In this document: positions 21,551 to 34,825 of the stretch, one piece after another
Layout of the letters: each line of letters starts with the position of its first letter
How positions within the stretch are numbered: position 1 is the stretch's first letter
Source of the DNA: Ricordea florida
Taxonomy: Eukaryota > Cnidaria > Anthozoa > Corallimorpharia > Ricordeidae
DNA length: 64,000 bases
Reading direction: 5' to 3'
Assembly (NCBI GenBank): GCA_949710005.1
Contig: OX453275.1
Location: forward strand, 14,161,299 to 14,225,298
The notes under the pieces: generated by a model
Seen by the model: the letters and a program-made list of their open reading frames with translations, nothing else
Database searches by the model: none
What the model was told of the DNA's origin: nothing
Translations under genes and position numbers: made by a program

Positions 21551-23601
21551 TCGGTCAAACAATTGGCTGCTATTAGAAATGCCATCCCTAAATAAGAACT
21601 GAGATATTTAGGGACAAAACTTTAAAAGGAGTGAAATAATAAGATTAAAAGTGAAAATGCAATATAATGTTTGCTGCAGGAAACAAAGGCAAATTATTTG
21701 ATGCCTTGAGGGGTAGAAACTAAAAAAAACACAGCTGACATGGTCAAAAAACAGAGAATGTTAACAACAATGGTTGACAATAGCAACAGGCAGCGAAAAG
21801 ACAAACTACACTTACACAAACCAATCAAAATAATGCAAATGATAACTAGTATTAAAGGTTGAGCGAGATCGCAAGGTCAGTGGTATTGTTTTCTTGTTTC
21901 AGGAATTTCAATATGAGCGCATATTTAATATCACAAAACTAGTAAAACGCTGGTTTTACTTCGGAAACGTTACAGGAGTACTGATTCGGTAAACCATCGA
22001 TCGAGAGTGATGCTGAACGGTAGAGCAACTGAGTTTTTATCATCACAGTCGCCGCAATATTCTCGATCACGCACGCACGCACACTATATACAAAATATCC
22101 TACTTCAGTGATTTCATCTTAAAGGTATGCTGTGCATTGAGCAAAGGAATAGGATCGCTTGGACAGTGTGGCGCACTTAATGCAGTCTATCTGAAGAAAA
22201 AAAATGATTTGGTTATTCAAAGAAACACATTTTGGAAAGCAACGTCATCAGAACATCCAGACTGACCATCAAGTCTTAACTGGTGTTTCGGTAGTAAGAT
22301 TTCTTCTTGCTAGTCAAAGATTTCGATTCGGTCAATCTAACACATCGGTGTTATTCGGAGAACGGTAGATGATGCCATGTAACCAAACGAAGAAACTGCC
22401 ATCTGGCAAAACTGGCCGGTTGTCATGCCGCCTTCACTGCATCTTTATGCGCTGCAGCTACTGGACAGTGCCTGATGTCTGAAAATACAACGAACACGAC
22501 ATACTGCCGAGGGATCACAAGGTAAAACTTTGGAGCAGAAGTAGCAATTTAAATCAAATCGCACAACTTTCTTTGCGCTTGTAATGTTCCGAAAATATGA
22601 AAACAGAAAAACTTAACACGTTATAAGGCGAGCATTGAGAATGAGTCCTTTTTCTTTCACGTGACAGCCGGAAATGCTTGATAAATGTTAGAATACACTA
22701 AGTGTTTAATAGTACTACGAAAGGGCTTGTTCCGAGATAAACGAAGGTAAACAATACGAAATCGTTAATAACCTGTGCAAAAAGGACTCTCTTTTAAGCA
22801 CAAAGCCCAAGCGAGAAAACGTGACTTCTGATGCAACAAAGAAACCATAAAAGCACAAGCAAGGAATCAAGTAACAACACGGCTCTCACGCGACATAATC
22901 AGTACAATTAATATAAGGATTGAGCGTGTGTCGGGGAGTGTGTTGTAACATACTGAACAATATCAATCCTCTAAGAATGCAACAGAGACCCCATTTCCTA
23001 CTGTTACTAATGGCATGATTTTAACCCGATATCATTTTCTTCCATCTCGTAAAATGTTGTATTTAGTGAATACGATCTAAGGTTTCATTGGTGACAGATT
23101 CTAATACTAGGTTTGTCGTGACCCCGCATAGCAAAACAAAGCTTAATTCTACTCCGTTTTCCATCTAACGGAACATATTTTTCAGCAAAACAGGTAAGGG
23201 ACTTTTTCAAACCGGTAAAGCATTTGGTTTAAAACGCGTATTTTTTTTCAGAGCGTTTGCAGGAGGTAATAATTGCTCTTACAATCGGTAAATTTTACCG
23301 GTTACCGCCTAATAAATGAGAACCCTGTGACATAGGGTAAACTGATATAAACAGTGTAAGCGCCCGGAAGGTAGCAATACTTGAATAATGTTCCGGAAAT
23401 TAGATACAACCGGCGTTTAGCCCGCTTTTTCAAAACAGTCTACAAATTTAACAGACTCTTTACTCTACACAAGTCGGCATCTTCTTGTTGCAGAATGGCA
23501 CATTAAATGCGTCACTCCTGAGTCACATACATAAAGTACTTAGCTGAATTTTTTCAAACATCGAACCGCAAAACCCGAGGATTGCAGGCATCGAATCGAA
23601 A
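21551..23601. other. No recognisable gene upstream of the small membrane-protein gene
   Basis: Mostly AT-rich. A short GCAC repeat occurs near 22070. The last few hundred bases would contain the promoter and 5' UTR of the gene beginning at 23602; no clear TATA box was identified. Confidence 0.4.
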
Positions 23602-26412
23602 ATGGACGAAACGTGAGTTTTCCAATTTATGTTGTATTTTAATCCTATTTTCTAGGACAGTTTATTAATCGGTAAAACCCTGGAAAAGATACAGTGTTCT
23701 CGGATAGTCATCCAAATAGCTAAGAAAAAATGCTGTTTAGCCATTTCTCACAAAATGTATGCGTTTGAAACATTTTCATAAGGTATGAAGGAATACCGAT
23801 GGAGATAGATTCTTCCTCAACAGAAGACGACCAAGAAATGAGGTCGTCATCTGGTAACTCGGATCAGGAGATGCCATTGGATGAAGTAAGCAATCACTAG
23901 CGGTCCTACCAGAAGCTTTAGGGAACAAAGGAACAGAAGCATATATTTTCAGGGAACAGGGGATATTTCAGATAACTTTCAGAGAACTAGGGAACCTCTA
24001 ATTTAATTTAGGGAACAAGGAAACAAAAATTAGGGAACAGGTGGTGTTTTTAATGGGGAACAAGAGGGAAAATGCATAAAGATTAAGGAAACATGGCAAC
24101 ATGTACTCCCCCCATTACTTAATCTCTTCGATCAGCTTCTTTTAAAGATGAAAACCACACATGCTCTTATCCTTAGACATATCGTATTCAATGAAAACGA
24201 TCAAATCTGACTCAATCATTGTCCATTGCTTTGCTATTCAATTCTGCAAGGGTTTATTTCGTGAAAAAAGAGAAGATATCACAGTAACAACAAGACATCT
24301 CTGTTTTTTCTAGGATAGTGAGTTTCTACAGGAACCTGGCAATAATGCCGCAGACCTTGGCGAGCTACCTGCTGAGGTAAGACACTAACATGTCTCTTTG
24401 GGTGCTCATTCTAGCGAGGGCGTAGGTGGTTTCATTCAGCATATTCTTGTTCAGGATGCAGTTTAGATTGCACCTTTATCCAGAAGTTTTAACTCCAAAT
24501 TTCAGAATTATTTCTTCTTAGTGAATGCCATAAACATCCATCTTGATCAGAATATTAAGTGTTAGCTCAAATCTGGAATTCTTGGGTTGATACTTTTCTC
24601 TATTCTCATCTCTAGTGGCTTGATAGTACATTGATACAATGAGATGAAGTAACATGTTGCTTATTATAGAGAGTGAAAACATTTAACATCGGTGATGTTA
24701 TTTTCATTCCCAGAAAAAAAGAAAATCGTTTCATTGCTGTACACCTTCATCATCCCTAACAAGACAGTGACTATAGTTTAAATATTTCGACATGATCTAG
24801 CGAATCCCTCAAATGTATAAAAGAAAAAAGAAGACGTTTTCGCACAGCAAACTCATCACACGTTTTCGAAATCTGACACGTGGCTTTGATGTTTCCTTGT
24901 AGCCAAATCCGCTTGCAGCCCACAAAATCCACGGTTTTGGTTTAGCAACTTGCACAGAACCCAACAAACGCTACAGGTAAGGCACAACACCAAACTTCTT
25001 TTAGTTTCATGATCAATCATATTATTCTTAGCTGTTGATCTTGGGACAAAATCATACAATGTTAACATTCTCTGGAAAGCTACTCAGCAGAACCATACTG
25101 CGGTCATGTTTATTTTCATACGTGGTGTGGTTCTTAAGTTTTCATGGGTTCATAAAATGGAAGCTACTCAACAGTACTGTACTGATATAAGGTGCTCAGC
25201 TTGTTTAACTTTGCAGTGCGGTTCTATAGTTTTCACTTATCTGGCTGTTGACGAAGCAAGGCAGAGTCACTATTGCTTGTGAAGTTATTGAAAAGTACTC
25301 TAACATGACACACTGTCGTTCTTACGTACTCATCAGTGTGTGGATAAAAATGTTTAATTGCTGCTTGAGAGAAATATAGTGTGCCAAGCAATTTTCTGTA
25401 TAAACAGGACGCAATCTACTGGAACTCAGAACCAATTCCTGCTCTCTCTCTCTCCACTGAATAGCGAACATTTCTATAAAGTCTAAGTGGGGACAGAAAA
25501 TATGGTCACTACTTATGGATTCATTGCGTTTAGAACGCAGACGACCCTTAATTTAGCCAGCCTTTAGATTCATTATATAGTGTCAGCAAACAGAATGGCT
25601 TAAACCGTATCCATGAACGGAAAAACATCAAAATAATAGCACACACACACACACACACACACACATAAGAGAAGTAGGTTCTATCTAGTTTCGTTCGGAG
25701 AAAAAGCATTTGGAAAATATTTTGTGCAGTCTCATACAATGTCTTCAAATATTCAAATAACTACTCGGACATGAGTTATAAATTCATATAGACAGCCTGA
25801 ACAGCCTGTCATGCCTGCCTGTAAACAAAAGCGTTGCAACTATCTACCTTTATGTAATACTGAATATTCATCATTATGAAAATGTGCACTTATTAACATC
25901 TCTTGCAGGGATCATACAACACCACGCGTTTTTGGCTCAGAATTGTTTGAACACATGAATCAGGTGATTAACAACTTTAATTACCACTATTTTGGTTGCA
26001 ATCCCTTCTACCAAGTCCAGTGAGCTGCAGCAGATTTTCCTCTTAAAGTCAGTGTTGTGGAAGTGAAAACGTGTATTTTGGCAAGCTCAATGAAAGCGCC
26101 AACTGGTTAAAAATATTGCGTGAAAATTGCCAACCGCGCACAGCAACTCCTCGTGTTCACTTAAATGACAGGAACTGAGCCACAGTCATTATATGCAAGA
26201 ACCACTTATCAAGGTGGAAACTGTTGTTAATATCAACATTCTCTGTCAAGGAAACTCAGACCACGCTCGTAATTAGTAAATAAGGAACTGAAGGACTGTC
26301 TCTTTTTCCTCAGGAGAACCAAAGGCCCAGCCCAGAGAACATTGCCAACATTTTGACTTTGCTGTTTCTGCTGGTACTGCTGCTACGCGCAGATCGCAGT
26401 GGCTCAGGCTGA
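23602..26412 (+). CDS. Small acidic tail-anchored membrane protein, five or six exons, unknown family
   Basis: Exons 23602-23612 (ATGGACGAAAC), 23783-23885, 24314-24376, 24903-24976, 25909-25963 and 26314-26412 join in phase (totals 405 nt, 134 residues plus stop), each with consensus-like GT-AG sites (GTGAGT, GTAAGC, GTAAGA, GTAAGG, GTGATT). The first 59 residues are strongly acidic and Ser-rich (MEIDSSSTEDDQEM, SEFLQEPGNN). The C terminus has a hydrophobic run ILTLLFLLVLLL followed by RADRSGSG, which looks like a tail anchor with a short luminal or matrix end. Exon 3 could also splice directly to the last exon in frame, skipping two exons. I do not recognise the protein. The last part of the gene is duplicated at 37970-39655. 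An (AC)n run lies in an intron at 25641-25665. Confidence 0.5.
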
Positions 26413-26825
26413 GAGAATTAAGACGACAGCAGGCACATGTTCGATACATGGAACACCTCATGAACATTTTTCTTAGAGATCAAAGACCTGCACACTTTGT
26501 TAGTCAGGACTAAATAGTTATTTATTGCAACTAATCTGATGTAAGACTGTCCACCACCCCCACCCCCTTAGTTTAGCCATTGCCACATGTAGTAAGTCCA
26601 CTGTAAAAAAGAAAAATTAAAGAGTATGTATTTAACCATTTAATATTTAATATACTGTACTATGTCAGTGCAAGGTTGATGTACTTTCTACCACCAATAC
26701 TTAACTGGTCGGTCCCACACCAAATTATTCTTACAACCTTCACCATTATCACAACCCACAACCTTCACAATCATCACCTTGCTCAGTCAGAACGAATAGT
26801 ACCCCACAAGCAACGCATCATAAAT
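24380..26825 (+). repeat. Segmental duplication, block A
   Basis: Intronic and exonic sequence here recurs at 37970-39655 in the same orientation. Matches include CTCCAAATTTCAGAATTATT (24491 and 38090 regions), GTGAATGCCATAAACATCCA, ATTAGTAAATAAGGAACTGA and the last coding exon, then ACCTTCACAATCATCA. Block B lacks about 1.3 kb corresponding to roughly 24945-26258. Confidence 0.85.
25641..25665. repeat. (AC)n microsatellite
   Basis: About 12 uninterrupted AC units within the intron between 24976 and 25909. Confidence 0.95.
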
Positions 26826-29800
26826 GCACTCACTTCCTTAAAAGTGCATGGTTAGCAAAATTAGTAATGTATTCCAACAATGCATTATTCCCGTGAAAAA
26901 CACTCTTGCATCAAAGAATGACAAGGAAAAATGAAAACAAGAATAAGAGAGCATCTCTGGGAAAACCCAATTTCCCTGAACTTCATTGGAGAATACCCCA
27001 GATTCCAAAGGAGTTACTATCCGGGAAAATTTCTTCCATGAATTTTCTGTCCATTCTATATTCATTTCAACTTGATTGTTTACCTCACAAGATCTCAACT
27101 CAGATTTGCAAATTCATGATAGAATTTACAACAAACAGTTGACTAGGAGTAATTTTGGTGTCTCATAAAAAAAACTGTACTACCAGAAACCCGGATATCC
27201 TTTCTGTAAGATACCAATTTCGTACTTAAAACACAACATACTTCGCTTCCAAATGAGAATGAATTAGAAGCAGGGAAATTACCAAAAAATTCCCCTTCAA
27301 ACAAATTCATATAGTCCCCACAGACGATGTCTCAACACGAATCTATATTAAATAACTGGGACAATAGGATGATAGCATGGTTTCCCGGTGTCCAATCGAC
27401 TATGACAAATTACAATCAAATTTGCCAAAGCAACGGTGTAAGTGGCTTTAACAGAAGTCAATTCTGAAGGAAAACATATGCAGATGAGTGATTTTTATCG
27501 ATGACTTCACTGTATATATATTTATAAAAACAGTGGAAGGGGACTTGTCTGAACGCATTCTTGGGATTATGTCTACATGAACAGAAGACGAAAATTTCCA
27601 AATGTCTTAGCTTCGCTTCAGCCCTTCGTGCTTGCCTGACCGCAGCTAAATGAACTTTCTAATCATGGCCTTACACAAACGTCTTTTCAACAGAAGCTGT
27701 TCTCACGACAAAGTTAGGTCACGGAAGGTACTGAATATGCGTCACGCAAAAAGATGTGAGTACAATTTGTCAAATAATCCAATGCCAAGAACTTAAACTT
27801 CATGTCCAGTGGAACCTTTATTCAAACTTTACTCGCGTTTAACTAACAGACTTTTTCTGTAGTAACAACACTGCTGTGCCTTTAGCTACCAGAGAAACCC
27901 TTGAGCACGTCTATGAACTCGCTCAATGTTCATCTGCCTAGGCGGAAATTAGAGTTCAAACGTCGGCGGCTCGTAAACATTCACTGACTAAATCAGCATA
28001 GAGAGCATACTTTGTGTGATCGTACACCTGGTTGCAATGAACACATATCCTTTGTCAGTCAAGGAAGCTGCGAAAAGTCGCTGGAGCTTTCTAACAAACA
28101 ATTGGGAAAACAGCAAAATTCACCAAACAACTACGCCACTGTTTGACTGTCTTTATTCACATGTTATTGAGAAATATGAACTGGCCGCAATGGAAGGATT
28201 ACCAAGTGCTAGGATGTCCAAAATTGGCATTTCCTAGCCTTGTTTGGGGGAACAGTAAAACAGTGACATACTCCTAGCCAAGTCTTACAGAGCCAACAGT
28301 TGCAAGTATCAATGAGAGATCAACCAATCCTTTGAAAAGGAAACATCTCAGACCAATGAACCAGTTCAAGGTAACTGAACCTCTTCTCCTTTTCCCTAAG
28401 CACACTGCATAACAAGTAGTTTACAACAATAATCAATTCCTTACGCTAACACAACAGTCATGCCTAACTCCTGCAATGTTTACAATAAGTAGCCGTTGTT
28501 TGGCTACAAAAAAGATGGGGCGTTCTTCGTTTCACAACACTCCACCATAATCCAGAACCCTGCCAACAAAAACCAGGGCGAGAATTCTCTTGAATTTCAG
28601 TTTGTTACTGTCTAGACATTAAGAGCCCTTTCCCGCCAAGTTCACGTTCGCAATCAATTGGTGGAACTTGAGATAACGATCAGCCACCTGATTCGCCAAA
28701 TTGCATCCTTGGTGTTCATGTACAGACATTCTCTTGCAAAACGAAAACACGTGCCTTCAGCGCGTACATGTACAGTAGTCGAAATCAAAGGAGTTGGATT
28801 TCGCACGTTGAATAACCATTTGAGTAAGTACAAAAATTCCACTATACTGACATATCTACGCGGGCAGCGCAATTTCGAACTAGAAAGCGACCTGAAACCG
28901 CTTCCAGGAGATATTGAAAGCAATGCCGCTCAAACAATCCTTGCTGGCACTGAATTCTACCAATTCTAAGTGACTTATTACTACAAAACACGCGCTAATC
29001 CTGCTCCTTCTGACCACTCAATAATACAGCTACTAAATAAAGTTTGTTCTTTTGAAAACAGAGTTAATTGACAATGGAACAACGTTGATGGTACGTACGC
29101 TTTGGCTTATTTATTCCTTAATCTACGTTTCGCTCTCTGTTCGTCATACGGTCGACCAAACCGACTACAAGGTGCCCAGAATACTGTTGCCAGGAAAGCA
29201 CAGGTTTCGAGTATAACTTCTTTAAGTGCGTTTGCATCCGCTGTAAAACATAACCACCTCAGCAACAAAATTTCACCAAGCCAGATGGGAGGTTCCTCCT
29301 CTTAAGATCCTTACGTCCCAAAACACGTTACATACAACAAGGCCAAATACCCTGTCATATTAGGCATATTAGGCATATTAGGCAATGTATACATACAACA
29401 TTACCGGCCTCCAAATGAAAAAAATCTATACGTGTATACTTAGTTGTACATTGCAAGTACATGTTTCTTTTTCCATTGTCATGTGTAGTTCTCTGAATTT
29501 CTACAAATAACTCAAGTTCAGTGAGAATTGTCACAGGGGAAATGTCAACCAACTTAACTCTAACTCAAGTTAATTCCACGTTTCAACATTTACAAAACAA
29601 TTTAAGGTTTGCTTCATTTCAAAGACTTGTACATGTACCACAAATTGACGACCAAAAGCAATGGCATAAATGAAGGATTCTAATTCGAGGTGCCAAAACA
29701 TTAAATTAAGAAGTTACGAACATTACATTACCCGAGTTTCTTGAAAGACGAATAGTGGTTATATTTACAGGGAACATTGTTATCCTGTGAAAACAAACGC

Positions 29801-29829
29801 TTTAACTAAGCGACTCCTCGCTATTTATG
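26413..29829. other. No supported gene between the duplicated gene and the Ty3 element
   Basis: Contains the tail of duplication block A (to about 26825). A 103-codon plus-strand frame (28658-28969, TTG first codon) and others show no family resemblance. A short TTAGGCATA repeat lies at about 29358-29382. Confidence 0.4.
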
Positions 29830-29834
29830 CTTTT

Positions 29835-30107
29835 TGAAGAGTTTGCTGCTGGCCAAGCCTCAAGGCTCAGCTGACATTACCGCTGGCCGACAGGCTCAAG
29901 AGAGTGTCGGCCATCTTGTTTATGTTGTATGTCCTGTATTCGGTTAGGGACTTTAGCTTGCCACTTATTTCCTGTAAGTCCTATTGTCATCGTTGTTATT
30001 TCCCTTTTATCATTATCTTACTGTTATGTATTTACGTCGTAGGACTCCTTCATCGTTCCGTGAATTGAATTAAACTAGCGTTCCACTTCGAGGAGTGTCT
30101 TACTTCA
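29835..30107 (+). repeat. 5' LTR
   Basis: 273 bp, TGAAGAGTTTGCTGCTGGCC at the start and TTACTTCA at the end. It carries C at about 29951 where the 3' LTR has T, the only difference. A TATA-like TTTTATCATT is near 30006, about 37 bp upstream of the segment that could be the RNA 5' end (30043). Confidence 0.95.
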
Positions 30108-30117
30108 TGAAGGAGTC
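30107..30117 (+). promoter_or_regulatory. Putative self-primed primer-binding site
   Basis: The 11 bases ATGAAGGAGTC, made of the last LTR base and the 10 bases up to the gag start codon, are the perfect reverse complement of GACTCCTTCAT at 30043-30053 in the LTR. The site lacks the TGG that a tRNA-primed site would show next to the LTR. The layout matches the self-priming mechanism described for Tf1 and relatives, where the 5' end of the RNA folds back as primer. Where the RNA starts is not known here. Confidence 0.55.
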
Positions 30118-33100
30118 ATGGTTGTCGTCAAGTGTTCCGTCGAGCACTGCCCCTTCCAAACCGAGGATGTCACAGAGGCATTAGCCATCGCCCTCCTATC
30201 AAATCATGGACTCTCCCATCTCGCACCACCTGCCGCCGAGCCAGTCCGAGCGCCGAACAGACGAGGCCCGAAACTTGAGCGGCCCAAGGTAGACATCGGC
30301 CTTTCGATAGAGGAATGGAACGTATTTGTCCGCAGATGGGAGGTTTTTCGAAGCGGCTCTGGAATAGACGATGCATCGGCCCCGTCCCAATTATTCCAGT
30401 GTGCCGGGCCCGACCTCGGGGACAGCCTCTTGAAAGCGAACCCAAATGCCACCTCCGATTCCCTACACGATTTACTCGCTGCCATGCGCTCGCTCGCCGT
30501 CATCCCAGTCGCCATATGTGTGTTACGTACTGAGCTTCTCCAGTTACGCCAGGAACGCGACGAGCCATTTCGTGCCTTCACGGCCAGGGTGCGAGGAAAA
30601 GCAGAAACATGCGCCTACCATGCCAGGTGCGAGTGTGGAAGAAGCGCCGACTACACCGATCATATCATCCGCGACGTCCTCCTAAACGGGGTCTATGACT
30701 CAGACATCCGCCGCGAGCTACTAGGAACACCCGACATCCTAGCAAAACCAGTGAACGAAGTTGTAGCAATCGTCGAAACTAAAGAGATGGCCCGAAACGC
30801 CCTCCCGTCGCCTTCTATCTCAGCCACATCGTTCCAGCGGTTACGAAACCATCAACCAAGCCCTACCGCAACCCCTACCTCCGCCGACAAGGAAGCGTCT
30901 TGCCCAGATTGCAAAGCTACCTTCCGCATCTTTACACAGGGTGTTCGAGGGTGGAATACCAAGCCCCACCAGGTATGCATCGACTGCTACAGAGCCCGTC
31001 GTAGGCGAAAACGCCAACAGCGCCCGACCCAGACCCCAACAGCCAATGTTCAGGCCCTAGAGTCCGACCCCATTTCTCACATCGCGTCGCTCGAGCACCA
31101 TATCTTCACCAAGGGCGAATGGAGGCGGGCCCGGCTGAGAGACCACCCCAGAGCGTCAATCACTATATCAGTCGACAAGCCGGCAAACTCAAGAGGAAAC
31201 ACAAACACCCAGGGACCAACTATCGAAGCGAAGATCTCTGCCATTGCCGACACCGGTGCACAATCAGATCTCTGGTCCTTACGGGAGTTCCTTGCTTGTG
31301 GATTCTCGAGGGACGACCTGCATCCCGTAAGTCTCAGTCTTTCTGCCGCTAACCGCTCCCCAATCGCAATTGAAGGAGCATTCCTCGCCAAGCTCACGAC
31401 AACCTCCCAAAGTGGAGCTGTGGCGTCCTGTCGCTCTATGGTGTACGTAAGCAGCTCTGTCCAAGCCATGTACCTGTCTTACGAATCATTGCTCAACCTC
31501 GGCCTGCTCTCGAGCGACTTTCCTTCAGGTAGGAGCACAGAGGCATCCGATGAGGGACCTGCCACCGACACCCCCGAAACAACCCTAGAACCGCCTTCTA
31601 CCAACGCCACCAGGTCCATCAACAACGGCTGCTCATTGCCTCACCCCTCTCAGGCTTTCGCTTGCTCCTGTCCCCAGCGCACGGTCCCACCACTCCGCCC
31701 CGCGGAACTGCCGTTCCCTTGTCTACAAAAAAATAATGACCGAATGAAAGCCTGGCTGCTCGACCGGTATGCGTCGTCCACCTTCAACACCTGCCCTCAC
31801 CGGGCATTGCCCTGTATGGAGGGCCCACCCGTTGAGATTCATGTGAACCCAACTGCACCCCCCAAGGCATGCCACACCCCTGCCACTGTGCCACTACACT
31901 GGCAACAGAAAGTCTACGATGACCTCCTGCGCGACGAGGCCTTAGGACTAATAGAACGTGTGCCATACGGCGAACCGGTCACATGGTGTCATCGTATGGT
32001 CATCACTCGCAAGCATGATGGCTCTCCTCGCCGTACGGTGGACCTCTCGCCCCTAAACAAGTTCTGTCAGCGCGAAACTTTCGCTACTGAGTCTCCATTT
32101 CACCTCGCACGCCGCATCCCCAAGGATACATGGAAGACAGTAACAGACGCCTGGAATGGCTATCATAGTGTCCCACTGCGCAAGTCAGACCGTCACCTCA
32201 CTACCTTCATCACGCCGTTCGGCCGTTGGCGCTATACACGGGCACCCCAAGGCTTCCTGTCATCAGGGGATGGCTACAACCGCCGCTTTGATGCCGTCTT
32301 GTCGGACTTCGAACGGAAGGAGCGCTGTGTTGATGACACCATCCACTATGACACCGATCTAAAGCAACACTGGTGGCGGACCATCGACTTCCTAACACGT
32401 GTCGGTCAATCTGGCATTGTGCTGAATCCGGACAAGTTTCAGTTTGCTGGAAGGAATGTCGACTTCGCTGGCTTCAGGGTGTCAGATACCACAATCGAAC
32501 CACTCCCCAAGTACCTGGATGCCATCCGAGACTTCCCCTCTCCAGTGTCCACCTCAGATATCAGAAGCTGGTTTGGCCTCGTTAACCAAGTAGGCAACTA
32601 TGCACAACTGCGAGACATGATGGTCCCGTTTAAGCCCTTTCTTAGTCCACGTTGCCAATTTTCGTGGTCCTCTGAACTAGAGCAAGCCTTCCAAGAGTCT
32701 AAAGAGGCGATCGTCAAAGCGATCCAAGCTGGCGTGCAAATATTCGATATGCACAGGAGAACCTGCCTCCGTCCTGACTGGTCAAGGCGCGGTATTGGTT
32801 ACTTCCTTCTCCAGCAACACTGTCGCTGCTCCTCTGGAATTCCGGGCTGATGCCAAGGAGGCTGGAGGATTACCTTAGCTGGCTCACGATTCCTGTCTTC
32901 TGCAGAGCAACGCTACGCACCCATTGAAGGCGAAGCCTTGGCCGTAGCCTGGGGGCTTGAGCAAACACGGTATTTTACACAGGGATGCGACAACCTAGTG
33001 GTAGTCACTGATCATAAGCCACTAGTGAAAATCCTTGGCGACCGTACGCTAGACGAGATCACCAACTCACGTCTATTCCGGCTGAAACAACGCACTCTCC

Positions 33101-34779
33101 CCTGGCGCTTCGACATCGCTCATTTGCCCGGGAAGAGCAATCAAGCCGCTGACGCGACCTCACGGCACCCCTCACCTTCAGCCCAAACTGACGGATCATC
33201 CAGCATCGCTGACATTGTAGAATCAGCACTAATGGCGTCCATTCGTACCAACGCAGAAGAGCTTGGTCCTATCTCATGGTCACTGCTCGCGCGCGAGACG
33301 GCCACAGACGCATCTCTTAGTCATCTCCTGAATATCATAGAGAGTGGAGAAAGCATCCAACGCAGCGACCCTGCACTAGCTGGCCTCTCAACCATATGTG
33401 ACTCTACCTACGCACACGATGGCGTCCTCCTATACCAAGACCGTGTAGTGGTCCCGCCATCCCTTCGCACCAGAGTCCTCCAGCATCTCCACGCCGCCCA
33501 CCAAGGCACTTCAACAATGGAGCAGCGTGCCCGGGCAATCGTCTACTGGCCCGGGATGTCCAACGACATTCGCGATACCAGAGAACGATGCGCAGACTGC
33601 AACAGGAACGCCCCTTCACAGGCTGCCACGCCTCCTCTCCCTACCACACCACCGTCCACTCCGTTTGAAGCAATCTTTGCCGACTTCTTCGATTATGGCG
33701 GCCGTCATTACCTGGTCATCGGTGACCGCCTCTCCGGCTGGGTGGAGGTGCTAAGCTCCACAGCAGGCACCGACCTTGGCGGCTCATCTGGCCTGGTTCG
33801 CCACCTTCGCACCTTCTTCGCCACATTCGGTGTACCGGAAGAGATATCGAGCGACGGTGGTCCAGAGTTTACCGCCAACCACACGGAGAACTTCCTCCAC
33901 TCATGGGGCATCAGGCACCGCGTATCCTCCGTCAGCTTTCCCCAGTCGAACGGCAGAGCGGAAGTCGCAGTAAAGAGCGCCAAGCGCCTCCTCCTGTCGC
34001 ACACTGGCCCCACTGGCAGCCTCGACAACGATCACTTCCTGCATGCTATGTTACAGCTTCGCAACACGCCTGATCCTGACTGTAACCTCTCCCCCGCGCA
34101 AATCATCTTTGGCCGCCCTCTCCGTGACGCCCTCACCTTTGTCAACCGCCTGGAGAAATTCTCAAACCCACACATTCGTCCACTCTGGCGCCAGGCCTGG
34201 ATGGCTAAGGAAGAAGCCCTCCGAACCGGTATATCTCGCACCACGGAATCCCTTAAGGCTCATTCACGCCCACTCCGCCCACTGTCCATTGGCGAGCATG
34301 TATTCTTGCAAAATCAACAAGGCCCCCACCCCAAAAAATGGGACAGATCAGGAGTAATAGTGGAGTCGCCAGGCCATGACCAGTACCGAGTTAAGATAGA
34401 CGGATCAGGACGACTCACCTTGCGCAACCGTCGCTTCCTCCGCGCCTACACGCTGACAACACCACTCATCCACGCACAGCCGGTCCCTCTGCCCTCATCT
34501 CCCCGCGCTGCTGCGACCAAGCCCACCTCGCCCCATACCGGCCCCGTAATGCCTCAAATGACTTATCCACCGACAGAAGACCACCCTTGCAGCAAGGCTT
34601 CAGGTGCCACCCAAACCCCCGGTTCCGTGGACCCCCTGCCAGCAACCTTAGAGGACCAATGTGTGGCCCCAGATGTGCCACCGCCGCCGCCTGCACCGCA
34701 GACCCAACCCTCGCGTCCCAGTCGGTTACGGCGACCACCGAAACGCTTCGAGCCTGAGTCAGGCACATGGGTAGACTGA
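30118..34779 (+). pseudogene. Gag-Pol polyprotein of the Ty3-type element with one in-frame TGA
   Basis: The ATG directly follows the primer-binding site. In order: an N-terminal C2H2-like cluster (Cys6, Cys11, His30, His34), a Gag-like region, a Cys4 zinc ribbon (Cys262/265 and 287/290), protease DTGA (Asp378), reverse transcriptase with CVDD (residues 737-740, Cys replacing the usual Tyr), and RNase H. At codon 911 (32848-32850) a TGA interrupts RNase H; the same frame is open again to 34779. The second part has the remaining RNase H (VVTDHKPL), the integrase HHCC finger, the DD35E triad (Asp at 33682, Asp at 33853, Glu at 33961), a GPY/F-like module and a Pro-rich basic tail. No chromodomain is seen. 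A single nonsense change is the simplest reading; readthrough is possible but unsupported. Confidence 0.9.
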
Positions 34780-34817
34780 GTCCGTTCACCCATCTTAGAA
34801 ATTGAGCTTCTCGGACT

Positions 34818-34825
34818 GGGGGGGA
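34818..34825 (+). other. Polypurine tract
   Basis: GGGGGGGA directly precedes the 3' LTR, the expected site for plus-strand DNA priming. Confidence 0.8.

Noticed and set aside
28658..28969. 103-codon plus-strand frame
   Set aside because: No ATG start at its head, no family resemblance, and an overlapping minus-strand frame of similar length; insufficient to call a gene.
32848..32850. TGA as a selenocysteine codon
   Set aside because: No selenocysteine-dependent function is expected in RNase H and no SECIS-like hairpin was noticed; a nonsense mutation is simpler.
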